From: Channa striata
Taxonomy: Eukaryota; Chordata; Actinopteri; Anabantiformes; Channidae
Assembly (NCBI GenBank): GCA_033026295.1
Contig: CM065184.1
Coordinates: 7,319,501-7,383,500, forward strand
Direction: 5' to 3'
DNA: 64,000 nt
The notes beneath the pieces were generated by a model, which did no database searches, was not told where the DNA came from, and saw nothing but the letters and a program-made list of their open reading frames with translations. Positions 36,951-48,893 of the stretch are shown in pieces (position 1 is the first letter of the stretch; each line of letters begins with the position of its first letter). Both the position numbers and the translations under genes were made by a program.

Positions 36951-39900
36951 ATCTTATGTTCAACAGTTGGCCCAGGACTATTTTCTGTTTCTACAAATCA
37001 TAACAGCAAATGTCCTGAGAGACAACAATATGGTCTATAAAACATGCTGTAAAGCTGTCGGTGTCAGTATCTCCTCCGCACACAAACCAACACTTTATAA
37101 AAGAACAGAGACAACATTCACACTGCGTAGGTTTCATTCTTGTCATCCAAACAGACTTAGCGGGACAATCTGTACTCCTCTGTAATCTTGCCAGTAGTGT
37201 GAAACCTGCAAAAACAAAGACGCTTCTTTGTCAACTTAATAATGGCAATAAGTATGATGAACATGGCTGTAACAATTTTAGAAACCTTTAAAACGAGACT
37301 ACAAGAAGACACTAAACCACCGAACGAAGACAAGGCATCATTGTGCATCAGCTGGCTAATCATCTACCAGCTGCAGACAAGCTTGTCTCCGCTGTCAACC
37401 ATCAAAGAATGCAGCCATTTATCAAATGCTGCGAGCCCACGCCGACAAACGCTGGCATTCGTGTTCACCCTTGCCGAGGTGGACTAGATCACCACATCAC
37501 ATGGACTCTATGTGTACGACTTAGTGTTGAAGGGCAGTTTTCATAATGGCCCCCGGTGAGGCTCGGATGATGGATACGGTCTGTTGCTGGGAGTGAACGC
37601 CGCGGGCCCGAGGCCTCTGCAGGTTTACAGTGTTTCCCTCTTTTGCCATCTGTCAGCAGTGGGTGAGCACACACCCGTGACCGGGCTTGGGACGGCTCAC
37701 TGCAAGACCAACAACACACACCAACAAAGAGGGCAAGGCTGGAAGATCAGTAAGTCTCACAAGAGCAGGTCATCTAGAGAATCCCGAATCCAACCTGTTT
37801 CTACTCTCGTCAAATGATTGGTGTTACACATATGGCTCCTGAACTATCAACTTTTGTGTTTTTTTTGGTTTGGGTAAGTGGCGACACCAGGGAAATGGAA
37901 ATAAAGGACAATATATATAATAAAAGCCAGAAAATCAATAGTGCATCTGTTGGTGAAATTGGTTGTTTGAAAGCCATCTTTCTTCTCTTTCTAAGGCCTA
38001 AAGTGTCTCATCATGATGGTCAATCCCAATACATCTGCATTGCAGGGGAAATCTTATCCTGAGGATGTTTTCTTTCTGTGAATAATTGAAGGCACCACAA
38101 CCTCACAGGGCACGGACAGTCACTCCAAATACTGCAGGATGTTCCTAACTCCACGGGAGCATTGGGTTTTATATAATGAATGAAATGAGACTTACTCAAC
38201 ATGAGTGAACCTTTGCCGATTTATCCGTCTCCCTGTTAATTTGCGACCTTGTGTGTTTCCCTTAGTGACTTCTCAGTTTACTGTGCATGTGTCTGTTTTT
38301 AATTGGTGAGCACACGGAGGTAAAAATGAAGGTTTCATCTTACAGTAAGATCTGCTCTGGAGAACTTCATCAAAATGCTGCCACTTGGTTTGCAAGGTGG
38401 TAAGCAATTTCTATTAGTATAAAAATGCAAAATGAATACTGGAGAGAAATAAAGAACATCCCTGCATTTTAAAGATCTCCTCTCAATATAGAAATATAAA
38501 AAAAAGTCTGTTCTTCCTTTCTGTGAAGATAAAAAGTGAGAACAAAGTCTGTTTTTTGGCAAATTTGTGCACTATGTATGTGTCTAACTTTAGTGAATAG
38601 TCAGTAACATTTCAGAGAAAGAAACTTCTGCATTCATAAGATTTAGTTATTGCAGCATGAAGTAAGGACTTAAGTTCAATCAAAGAAACAAGATTGAAGC
38701 TGCGGGTTCGAGATACTTAAAACTTATAAATCACTCAAATAGTGGGGGTTTACCATACACACGATGTATAAGCTAATGTGAACCATGAAAATAATGAAAA
38801 TCTTGCAATCAAGATTTATGATCAAGATTTGCATAAAGGAAAAAGATTTGCAAAGTGATCTCAAAGAGATTAAATATTCATCAGTCCACAGTCAAACTGT
38901 CTATAAATGGAGATGATTTAGTGCTGTGGATACTTTCCCAGAAGTAAGTGTCCAACTAAGACAGAATGCTCAAAGAGGTTTTAAAAAGACCCAGACTAGA
39001 AGCTAAAGACTTAAAGGAATCACTGGAGCTGGGTTCACATGTTTGTTTGTTAGTCAGCCGTCACAAATCATAAAGCATCGTGTCCATAGCAGAACATCTG
39101 TCACTCTGTATTTGTCTTTCTGCGAGTATGATATGATCAGATCACATTTTATGACCAGTTAATGCGGAAAACCAGGTAATTCTAAAGGATTCACATGCCG
39201 TGTTGAGTAATAAATAACAAAACAGTCCTAATGGTAAAAGCAGAGCTATGAAATAGCTATGAAGGACAAACAATTTTATTACACACACACAGACAATAAA
39301 AGTGAATGAAATCAAAACATTTCTCTTAGATCTCCCAGATTCAGGCAGGAGAAAAGTGGAAACAAAGAGAAGCAGGGGAGTCTGAGATAAATAAAGATGA
39401 GGAACCGATTGAAATTAGGAAGTCCCTGATGTTGTGGGCCTTTATAAAACCACAGTCTACAGGAAGAGGAATTTCATTCTAATAGAATGTGGATCTACGT
39501 GTGTCTCATACAGTCCCCACAGGCTGCATCCTATTCAACTGTCATGTTAGTTTCCTTGGGATCCAGCTGTACACTATTTAACTTTAACATCCTAATATAA
39601 ATATTAATGTGTGTAAATGTATATACAATATATATATACACCGTTTTATATCTATATGAGTTCAAATCACATGACTGCCATTACAAAACGTAAATTAGAG
39701 TAAAATAAAATGAGCAGGAACATGTATGTTATCTACAATTATTTCATAATATATTTCTGTTTTTCTTCTTAATCTTTTTTTCCATTAGATGAAGAGAAAA
39801 TTGGCTTTTGGCTAACTGAAGATGTGTCAGTCAATCAAAAACAACTTCCCTTACTGTGGCGAGCAGTTGCTTAGTAACTCGCTAACATTTAAGTGAAATG

Positions 39901-42900
39901 TGAAGAAAATTCATCACAGTTTCACTATTAGACCAGACAGGAACACAAAATGGCCGATAGTGTAAATTATTAAAGGTGGGTTAGGATCACTATTAGGCTT
40001 TTTCTGCTGCATGACGACTGTGCAAAACGAGGTAGAATCTAAAATTAGGTTGCTATTTTGCTATACTAGTTATATATACAGGTTATAGGAAGATCCATGT
40101 TACAGGCCATTAAGTTCCTGTGGTGGGAAAGAGCTACGACAGATCTGTAATGATCCGCACAAAAAATACATTTCAGTGAATAGTAGGAGATCAGTGTGAC
40201 CATTAGTGACGTCAAATAATGCTCCGATGTTTTACCAACAACAGAAAAATGGTTGCACTAAAAAAAGCTTTTCGTTGCAGTTTATCATATATCTCAGTCT
40301 GAAGTCACTACCTACATGTAAAATAAAGGAGCAGGATTGGTCTCTCGATAACAGTTTGAAATATCTCAAAAGGTAAAGGCATTATGCATCTTAAACTAAA
40401 TCAGACGGTAATAATCCCTAAACTCAAGTCTGAGTATCACATCATGTAGCGTAATTAAAGAACCTGCACTGCACACGTGCACTTGCCCGAGCAGTGCTTA
40501 AGACTCAAGATAAGTCTCAGGTCTGAATATTGATGATTGCAGGATTAGTATTAAATCTAGGAGGTGCAGACTTATTGCAGCCTTAGCTTGTAAAACAATA
40601 ATCCCTACCAGTATGAAGACAATCACAACAATGCCTCAAGGTAATACCAGACACAATAAAGAGACATAGTGCATGGATGATTATAAAAGGAGAGAAGCCG
40701 CAGACTGAGCAGTTATTGGGTACTTAGTTGCACGAGATTTTTCACCACAAGATTACTGTGACACTAAGTTTATTATAGTGTGTTTGGAACAGGCAGCGAG
40801 GGAGGCTAGGAGGTACGAAAGCACTGCGCTGGAGGTGCAGCAGCGCGGCGTGTCAAATCTTTGATTATCCCCGTGAATTATAAAAGGCCAAGTTTCTGCC
40901 CCTTGTCGCGGGAAGCAAGACAAACAGAGGCTCTACAAGCCAGTTCAGCCGGAACTGACCCATGCAATGTGAGCGCAAATGAAATGGCCCACACAATGTG
41001 TTTTGAATGTTCCTCACTTCCCCTGAACGGCCATTACACCCACCTCACCTAGGGTTAATTTAGAAATAGTGGGGCCAATTGGCTATTTGGCAGCAATGAT
41101 GTGACATAGTGGCCATTCATTCTCCCTGGGAACAGGCTATAATCTGCATTTCTTGAATTTCCACCAACAACAAGCTATAAAACACAAATTGTACATCACA
41201 AAAGGTTATGAAAAAACATGGCAAGCGTGAAATGTCATATGAGGTCAAATACAGTATTATTGTTGTGTTTAAAAATACCACACTAGCCTGGATATTGAAC
41301 AATATCATTCTAACATATCTGAGGAAGAAATGTCTGATATTGGACATTCAGCGTCCTAGTGCAGACATTTTCCAGTCTTTCATTATCCACTGCATTTTCT
41401 TGTAGCGCCGCCGCGTGTTTCCTTTATTTGAAAGCCATTGCACGGATTGTTGTGAATGTTTTTACATACATCTCCAAGGCTTCTCGAGGAAACGAAATGA
41501 ATGTGCTATTATCAGATCAGAACACAAATATTTAACATCATTAACATTGTAAGTGTTAGAATCACCATCCTCAAACATCAGTAGGCCACTGTTAAACGTG
41601 TGGATACAAAGTGGTTGAGAGCAGCGGGGTTTTGTGTGTGTGTTGTGCTGAACACATTATTTACATGCTCTGTTTACACTGGATGGTTAATTGTCACACA
41701 TCGCATGTTGTCGATAATAGGAAGAGCGAGGCTGCAACAATCAGCTTTTCCTCTACTTAATATATAAAATAAATGCATAATTCCTTCACATCAACCTAAT
41801 CTCTTCTTGGGTTTCTGATTGGATCGAGATGATCCTGATTGGCTTTGCCCTGGCTGTAGATATACTGCATTAGAGAATATCTGCATAATTGTCAACTCCA
41901 CCCTTTGGTTCAGCAGAGCTCCTTTTTGAATCTGCCGTGCTCGGCAGAGGCTACCTGCTCACCACTGACAATCAATTACAGCTGTCGTGAACTCACACTA
42001 TTAAATCTGGATATGTGTCACAGGCCTCACGGAACTGCTACTGTAGCGTATCAACAACATTTTAACAGACTAACAGAGCAAGTTAACATTTAATATAAAA
42101 TGATATTTAATAGATGAATCCGAACACAGGCTGAAGGAGAACTGTACTTTAAATACCCGACATCAAACTGAGAATTCCGAGGAACACAGTTGAGCAGCAA
42201 TCCTGTGTTTAAGACCTTCCTATACAACATTTTCCTTCTCGGGCATTCTGTTGTTGTGTCTCCCTGTGATGTCGGTGCCACTAACACCTTCGGAGGCTGT
42301 TCCCACAGACCGCGCTGGTGCTGGATGGCAGCCTCACACTATGACCGCTCATGAGATTTATATACTGTATGTGTGCTGGCCAGAGTTGATAATACCAAGC
42401 AATGTAGGTGAGTATCCATCACTGTCAAGACTTCTCAATGGCTCTTCTAGATAGCCGGCTTTCCTCTTTTTTGCCGGTGAGGTAACACAGGGCGCTGCCT
42501 CTTCTCCTCGACTGGTTTTCATTAAGCATCATGTGGTATTAAATTATGTCTTTCTGTAGCTTGACATTTTGCTCCATTTTGTCCAGGCCTTCAAAAACAC
42601 GTGTTGGCTCTGGCTGTATTCAGTATTTCATTCATCTACTATATCATGATCGCAAGCCGCAGTTGCACATTAGCAGCTGTTGTTGTCAAAGCCAAAATGT
42701 AAAATGCTGCTATGCCACAAATTAAACAGATTAAAAAGTTTCACTGAGCGCCACACAGATTAACAAGAGCTAAATCACCATAATGTACAAGTGCCTGACG
42801 CCTGGCAGTTTGTGTTGCCATTAGACCTGTGTGGGTTGGCAGTTTGGGCTCAGCATATACTGTACGGTGCTTGTCTCCAATTAATGCAAAGTTTACTTTT

Positions 42901-45900
42901 TGGGGCCCAATGGGTAAAGCACTATTCCTCCCTTACTCCAAATGAATAAAGCTGAGGTAGAAGAGAAGCGAGCGGCCGTTCTCGGTGTAGGTGTACAGTA
43001 GCTGGTCGGTTGTTTGTGGATGCATAAACAAGTGCATTATGGTTTAATTGGATGTGACCAGGCACAGCTACAGGGAGCAGACATTTCATTAAGACGTGAC
43101 AGTCAGGACCATACAGTAAGCTATCTCCCCCGCGCAGGGCAGAATGGGCCACAACAGACAATATTGGACATGGAAGAGCCGAGTGCAGAATCTCTTTGTC
43201 CAGAAACCGCTACGTATGATGAAAACGGCAACACCGAGGCCACATCTCACCAGCGCCTTATTTACAATCTCTGTGTTGAAGTGGGTTTTTGTGTCTATTA
43301 AAGGAAGAACTCGGACTTATCAGCTGCTTGTCCCGTGGTGCGTTTCTTCCCGATTTGCCTGGCGTTCTCTAAGATGATAATATTATTGTTAATAAAGCAT
43401 GAGTGGACACCCAGTGATTTGAGAAGAATGTAATGTTACCCATAAGCCGAAGCCCTCAGTATTCAATAACAACATAACCCCAGCTGAGCTTTTAGGGAAC
43501 TTTTTTATAGGACACCTGATAAGGCAGAGTCCCCTCAGACCCTTCAACATCATTATACTAAAGATGATTAGCACTGACATTACCCTAGGAGATAAGTGGG
43601 TCGGGGATGTACAGAGCCAGTGTCACTGAAACACTTTTTTGTGCTGATATTTTGACCATGTGTGCACAGCGAGACAGCGGCTCCGGCTGTAGACTTGTTT
43701 TTCGACTTAACTCCTTTTTATTCAGTGTTCTCCCACAATGACAACCATCATTTTTTTCAGACTCTGCTGCAGATGCCGTGTCCTTGTCTTAATTGTCAAG
43801 TTTGGTATCTGACGAATATGTCCAAAAATGTTTTCTCTTGCTGTAAAACAAAATACTTTTAATGAATAAACCGAGACTATAGCGGCGTACACATGAAATT
43901 ATTCAACCAAATGCTTCTTGGGCAAAATGCCTCACGTTGTATAAAATCCCACATGACTGTTAGTGGATCGTGCAAGAGGCAGACTATGAAATCCAACAGA
44001 GTATTCTTGCACTCTTATTTATTAATTTTTCACCACATATCTTGTTTCATTTGGGAATACGTCACCTTAAAGAGGCTAGAGATGCTCTAACTGCTGAATC
44101 AATGTGACCATGAGGACTGATGGTGAAAGCAAGAGGCATTTACAACATGTGACGGTAAGTGTGTTGAATTAACACCAAAGTGACTTGGTCATCACTTTGA
44201 CTTGGTCTGTTTTAACTTATTATTTTAGATCCAACCTCTTCCTCTTTGGCAGGGGCACTACTTTCACCACACTTCGAATGTTACGGGCTGATAACGATTT
44301 CGTTTCCACATTCTCCATCCACACTAAAAACGGACGTGTCCCAGTAATGTAAGGCTCTCAGGACATAAAAGCATTCTCTGAATTGCATGTGCCATCAGAG
44401 AGGAAACGGAACAGCTGGGCAATGATTAAAATGCTGACTAGTCACAGGAAAGGACAGTGAATGAACCATCTCTTTTTCCAGAGACCAGACACAATGTCTT
44501 TCTGAGTGTGGTGTCCTGAGACAGGAATGTCCTACCGCAGGAGTTCTCCACGGGAAGGTCGTCACTTTGAATCAGACCGAACACACAGACATCTCCCACT
44601 GCACGCGTTTCTGCACGCCTCATTCATCTCTCCGCCTACATCGCAAAGCAACTCTTTAATCCAATTACCTTTTTCACTGTGTGATTGCATTAAACAGCAC
44701 CTAAACCGACACGGTTACCTCGGCTGTTCTCCTTTCTCCGAGCTTTCATATGGCACTTCACAAGGTACGTTTGCAAGTCAGCCCGACAGTACAACATCTG
44801 TCTCGTAATTCATTTAGTGCTACAGTCTACACTAACTTGTATGAAGTCTAACTAACACAATGTGCAATTTTACAACAACCTCCACACACGGACATTTGAC
44901 TGGAAAAGCCTTTAGGTTTCAACTGTAGTGTTTGCAGCAAAAACAATAGCTGGCACCGGACTGCTGTAACGTAAATGGGTATTGATTAAACTGTTCAAGC
45001 AGAATCTGATAAGCATGGGGCGTAATGTCAGACATCTAAACATCAGAGCACATTTAAAGGACATGTATAGATGCTCGGCACATATTGTATTAGTAATATA
45101 CGACACTTCTCGATAATTACGGTCATTAATATCACTTCTGTTTTCCCCAGATGAAAAGCTGTGGCGTCGGTCTTATCAAACCTGCTCCCTTCTTGCAGGC
45201 TCTTGGTTCCTTGGTGGCAATTTAAAACACCACATGGAGTTGGGATATAATTATAGTCTGTTGTCTAATATTTCGCCTGCATTACATGCCCCTGCAACGG
45301 TTCAAGAACCATGCTGAGTCTGAGAAAAAACACATTTCACTGGATCAATATTTTTTTATTGTATTATTTGTCAGCACCTGCAGACCCCCACACAAACCAT
45401 TACGATAGTCTCGAGTCCGAAAGAGAAAAAGAAACCAGATGGTCAGTATTTGGGGGTCTTTACTGCTGTTAGATTTAAAATGAAGCATATTGTTTGCCTA
45501 TATTTAAAATAAATGCAACAATATATATTAATTCAAAAACATATGTTTAAATTAGTTTAAATACGTTGAGTTACTTTGGCACAAGAAATCTCAGAATAAC
45601 ACTTTAAGGTAATTAATAGCTTTTTTCTAAAATCCCTCAAATGTTTGATTGTCTTAGTGAAAGTGGAAAGACAGAAACAAATGACAAAATATGTCAAAAG
45701 GAACAAAAATCTAATATTCTTGATTGTGTGTATATTGTACGTTGTGAAGTCAAAGCCAAACCCTCTTGGAAAAAGGCTATAATCTTCCCTTTCCCAATCC
45801 GATTAATCCAATGTGAGTTAAATCCAAAATGATTTTAAACTATATTTGTCAAAGCTGATTAAACACTGATTAAAGGGTCATTCTGGTCTGTGATTACGCT

Positions 45901-46686
45901 CAGCTCAAACTGCTCTGTATGCAGTAATGATACACAGAATATTTGAAATTCTGACACACATTTTAACTCGGCGTGGTTCTCCCAGTATAATTCATACGCT
46001 AAACATTAATCAATTTTGGTGCATTGGCTCCTTTACTTCTTCATTGTTCATACAGGCTGAAAAATCTGGTGACTACAAAGCCATATAAAGCTGCTATTTT
46101 TGTTTTGCTTCCACACATGAAGGCATCTCCTACATTCTGGCTATTCTCTTGATGTAAAAAGAACAATCCACTAAAACTATTTTTGTGACCTAAATGGCTG
46201 TTTACTGTGGAGGTATTCCTAGATTGTAATGGCTTTCTGTCAGCACATTAGTTGCAAGCTAATTCCCAGTGCAATGATGCCAGTATATAAAGTCAGAGCT
46301 CCTAAAGCAAACAAACCCTTAAATTCACAGTTACATTGTGAAAACTTCTGGAAATAAGCAGCTAGACTAGGATTAGAAACTGGATTCTTATATAGATGAA
46401 TTGTGGAACACACATAGAAGTCATTCAAACTAAGAAACAAAGACATTTTTGAATAGCAGAATAATAAACTTTTATAGTAATTATTTTTATTTAAATTCAC
46501 AGCTGTTGTTGTATTGTTAGAGATTTAACAGGAAATGTTTTCCATTCTTGGCAGGAGCTTTCCCTTTGATAGAAAACACGATTTGTGTTGCATTGTGACA
46601 TTTGAGATGTAATATGCTCCTGCAGATGCAGCACCGCTCATGCAGGACAGAGAAAGATGATGGAGAACCTCTATGATGGTTATCAC

Positions 46687-46688
<2 letters not shown>

Positions 46689-46741
<53 letters not shown>
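46689..46741. repeat. (AC)26 microsatellite
   Basis: A perfect AC run of about 53 bases. On the nrxn1 pre-mRNA strand it is a (UG)n tract starting about 315 nt downstream of the donor of the 320-nt exon. Frames through it (46517-46879, both strands) are artefacts. Confidence 0.98.
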
Positions 46742-46743
<2 letters not shown>

Positions 46744-47055
46744 GCTTGGTGCCACATCAGACTGCACGGGAAAGAAACACTCAGCAGTGCACTTGTGGTG
46801 TTCCTCTTCACAGAGCAACACGGCACTTTTCTTTTTTTCCTTTAATTCTAGCTCAGAAGATTCCAGAAGAAAGGCGTGAAATGATAAAGTAAAAAATTGC
46901 TTCCACTACATAAAGACATAATTATACCACATGATATATTACGATAAATTATTGATGTGCTCAGCTTTATGCCATACACTGCGATGATATCAAAATGGAT
47001 CAAGTAGAGACAATAATGATGTGAATGCAAAGGTGTGATTCAAAGACGATCTTAC

Positions 47056-47375
47056 CTGCTGAGGCTCTCGTGGTGTGGTCTGCTTGACTCGCCTGCTGGA
47101 CGCCGTGGTGGTGGTGATCTCCAGGATGGACGTGGACGTCTCTGAGCGATTGGCCGTGGTGCTCGACTGCGGCGTGATAGAGGAGGGTGACTCCCCCACG
47201 AGCCGCACGCTGCCCTGGATTTTTATGTTGGGGTCGCCCTCTGCGGCCATGTTGAACACCTTCAACCCATTATAGTAGAGGCCTGAAAGCTGGCCCTGAA
47301 AGGATCTGCTCCGGTCCCGCTCCCAGCCTCCAATCTGTATAGTGGTTTGGCTGTTGAAGATTGTAAGCTGCCGCC
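47056..47375 (-). CDS. nrxn1: nrxn1 exon: C-terminal part of LNS6 and Thr/Ser-rich stalk
   Basis: Acceptor CCCACAG at 47382-47376; the first two bases complete a Gly codon, then RQLTIFNSQTTIQIGG, FQGQLSGLYYNGLKVFNM, AAEGDPNIKIQGSVRLVGE and a stalk rich in Thr and Ser (SSITPQSSTTANRSETST, ITTTTASSRR), ending REPQQ before the donor GTAAGA at 47055. The TIFN segment contains the Ile and Asn that, in the neurexin-1 beta crystal structures as I recall, help bind the LNS6 calcium ion at the neuroligin interface; both are kept. NRS is a possible N-glycosylation site. The stalk differs clearly in sequence from mammals while keeping the Thr/Ser bias. 106 codons, phase 1 in, phase 0 out. It extends upstream of the TTG at 47265 that begins the open frame. 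Confidence 0.96.
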
Positions 47376-48803
47376 CTGTGGGAAAACAATGTTACATATA
47401 TACAAAAATGTTGAACTGTGGACTCAGCCACTTCTACTAAACAGGAAAAAAATTAAATAAAAAAAATACCGAAAGACAGATTATTTGCCCAGTGGCTTAT
47501 GAGACCAATAAATTACGGGTTGCAGAAATAAACCCTGGTAATTTATTGTAGTATAATGATGAGATGTCTATGAACAACAACAAATAAAGTAAAAAAAAAC
47601 TAAATAAAATAACAAAATAAGTACGCAGGATTTAGAAAATCAATGCAGCTTTGCTAAAAGGGCAGTTCTAATCTAAAATAACAATAAAAAAGATTAATCG
47701 TAAGAAGCAATGTTATGGCAATGCAATATATTTCACTCCCCTTTCAAAGATAACGTAGGAGTGAATGTAATCTAAATCCTCTTATTGTTTGCAGGGAATA
47801 AAATTGACAAGTATTTACAATACTTTAACCTAAAACGAGCTAAAAACATATGTTTCATTATACTTGCATTGCTCGGTTATACTAAATGCTAGACACACTT
47901 GGAATACAGGAAGCATGAAAACAAAACACAACTTAAACGGCTACAGGCTGCGAGTTTGGACTTTTCTTGGGTGCAATCTCACAAGAAGCAGGACAGACTA
48001 GGAAATTTGAAACTATTCATCCTTTTAGCAAAAGCATCCACGGAACGGATATGTTTGGGCACATGGAGAAAAAAAAGCCATTTTATGAAAGCACTTTTAT
48101 AAGGCAAAACAGAACCAACAAATAAACAAGTATATAAATAAATAAATAAAAAAATGACAGGGCTCATTTCACATTTAAAGTGATAAATATGAATTAGTTA
48201 TTGGACTACACAAAAAAAAAAAGCAAAGCATGCACTCAGTTTATTTTATATTACAGTTCCTGGATCTAAAGCCCTAAACATATTTACAATGTCTGTTAAA
48301 GGGACTCAAAATTCTGATGCCAAATCATGTTGCACTCTATTTATCATTGCTAGCAGTTTAATCAGAACAGATCGAATGACACTAAGTACTGTACGGTACT
48401 GTATATGTACTGCACATAAGTGTCTCAAATCACACTTAGCAATTAATGGATGACTAAACTAGAACTTTTACATTTATCCTTTAGGTGTTTACAGCAACAT
48501 GCTACAGTAATTTATAGACATTTTAACAATGCTTATATTATGTCATTGAAAGGATTTAAAATCATATTTACAGTCCCTTTAACCTTAAGTTGACAATAAA
48601 CACGTATTAAACCAGCTGACATCTATAAAATAAATGCATTATTATGAAAAGTATGAAATACTACAAACTAAATTTAACTATTCAAATCATTTTGTTTTTA
48701 AAGGTTTACTGAACATTTATTTTAGGTTTATTGTTTACAAAATATTGCTACAACTTGGTTATGATCAAATTATTTTATTTGAAATTTTAATCAGTGATTT
48801 TAC
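47376..48803 (-). other. nrxn1: nrxn1 intron downstream of the SS4 cassette (1.4 kb)
   Basis: A short, strongly AT-rich intron between the SS4 exon donor (GTAAAA) and the acceptor of the 320-nt exon. Its first 140 nt on the pre-mRNA strand hold a cluster of UAAA/UUAA motifs, listed separately. No gene or element is recognised in it apart from AAAT-type simple sequence near 48120-48150. Confidence 0.92.
48661..48803 (-). promoter_or_regulatory. nrxn1: Cluster of UWAA motifs, candidate STAR-protein (SAM68/SLM) splicing element
   Basis: In the 143 nt directly downstream of the SS4 donor, the minus strand contains about ten UAAA or UUAA sites, among them GATTAAAAT, CAAATAAAAT, GTAAAC, AATAAACC, CTAAAATAAATG, CTTTAAAAAC and GTTAAAT. 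In mammals, SAM68 and SLM1/SLM2 (KHDRBS1-3) are known to bind such sites downstream of this neurexin exon and cause it to be skipped. The cluster and its position are seen; the function is inferred. AT-rich background alone would give some sites. Confidence 0.55.
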
Positions 48804-48893
48804 CTTTGTCGAGTAGCCATTCGTCAACTACTCGACCAAGTCGGTATGGGATTCGCTGTCTAGCAATCGCCAGGCGTTCGTTATCATTGTTGC
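48804..48893 (-). CDS. nrxn1: nrxn1 splice site 4 (SS4) cassette exon, 90 nt
   Basis: A 90-nt exon encoding 30 residues, GNNDNERLAIARQRIPYRLG followed by RVVDEWLLDK. To my recollection this is identical to mammalian NRXN1; NRXN2 has GNFDNER and NRXN3 has GNTDNERFQMVKQKIPFKYN. Length and phase (1 in, 1 out) allow clean skipping: upstream ...YPTG joins either the cassette or directly RQLTIF. The insert sits on the LNS6 rim and selects partners: with it cerebellins bind, without it LRRTMs and some neuroligins bind better (family knowledge). The acceptor CTTTAAAG has a poor pyrimidine tract broken by A residues; the donor is AAAG/GTAAAA. Confidence 0.97.

Larger units (their letters stand above)
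27138..47055 (-). other. nrxn1: nrxn1 intron between the stalk exons (19.9 kb)
   Basis: The largest complete intron in the window, bounded by GTAAGA (47055) and TTTTCAG (27138). It contains AC microsatellites (34150-34166 and 46689-46741), a possible tRNA-like SINE relic (36842-36950) and poly(A) runs. The minus-strand 166-codon frame at 30421-30921 has no recognisable domain and is within chance expectation. No nested gene was recognised. Confidence 0.9.

Noticed and set aside
46517..46879. Frames with Val-Cys or Thr-His repeats
   Set aside because: Pure products of the (AC)26 microsatellite. The same applies to frames at 5579-5828, 33987-34208, 56731-56982 and 59055-59325.
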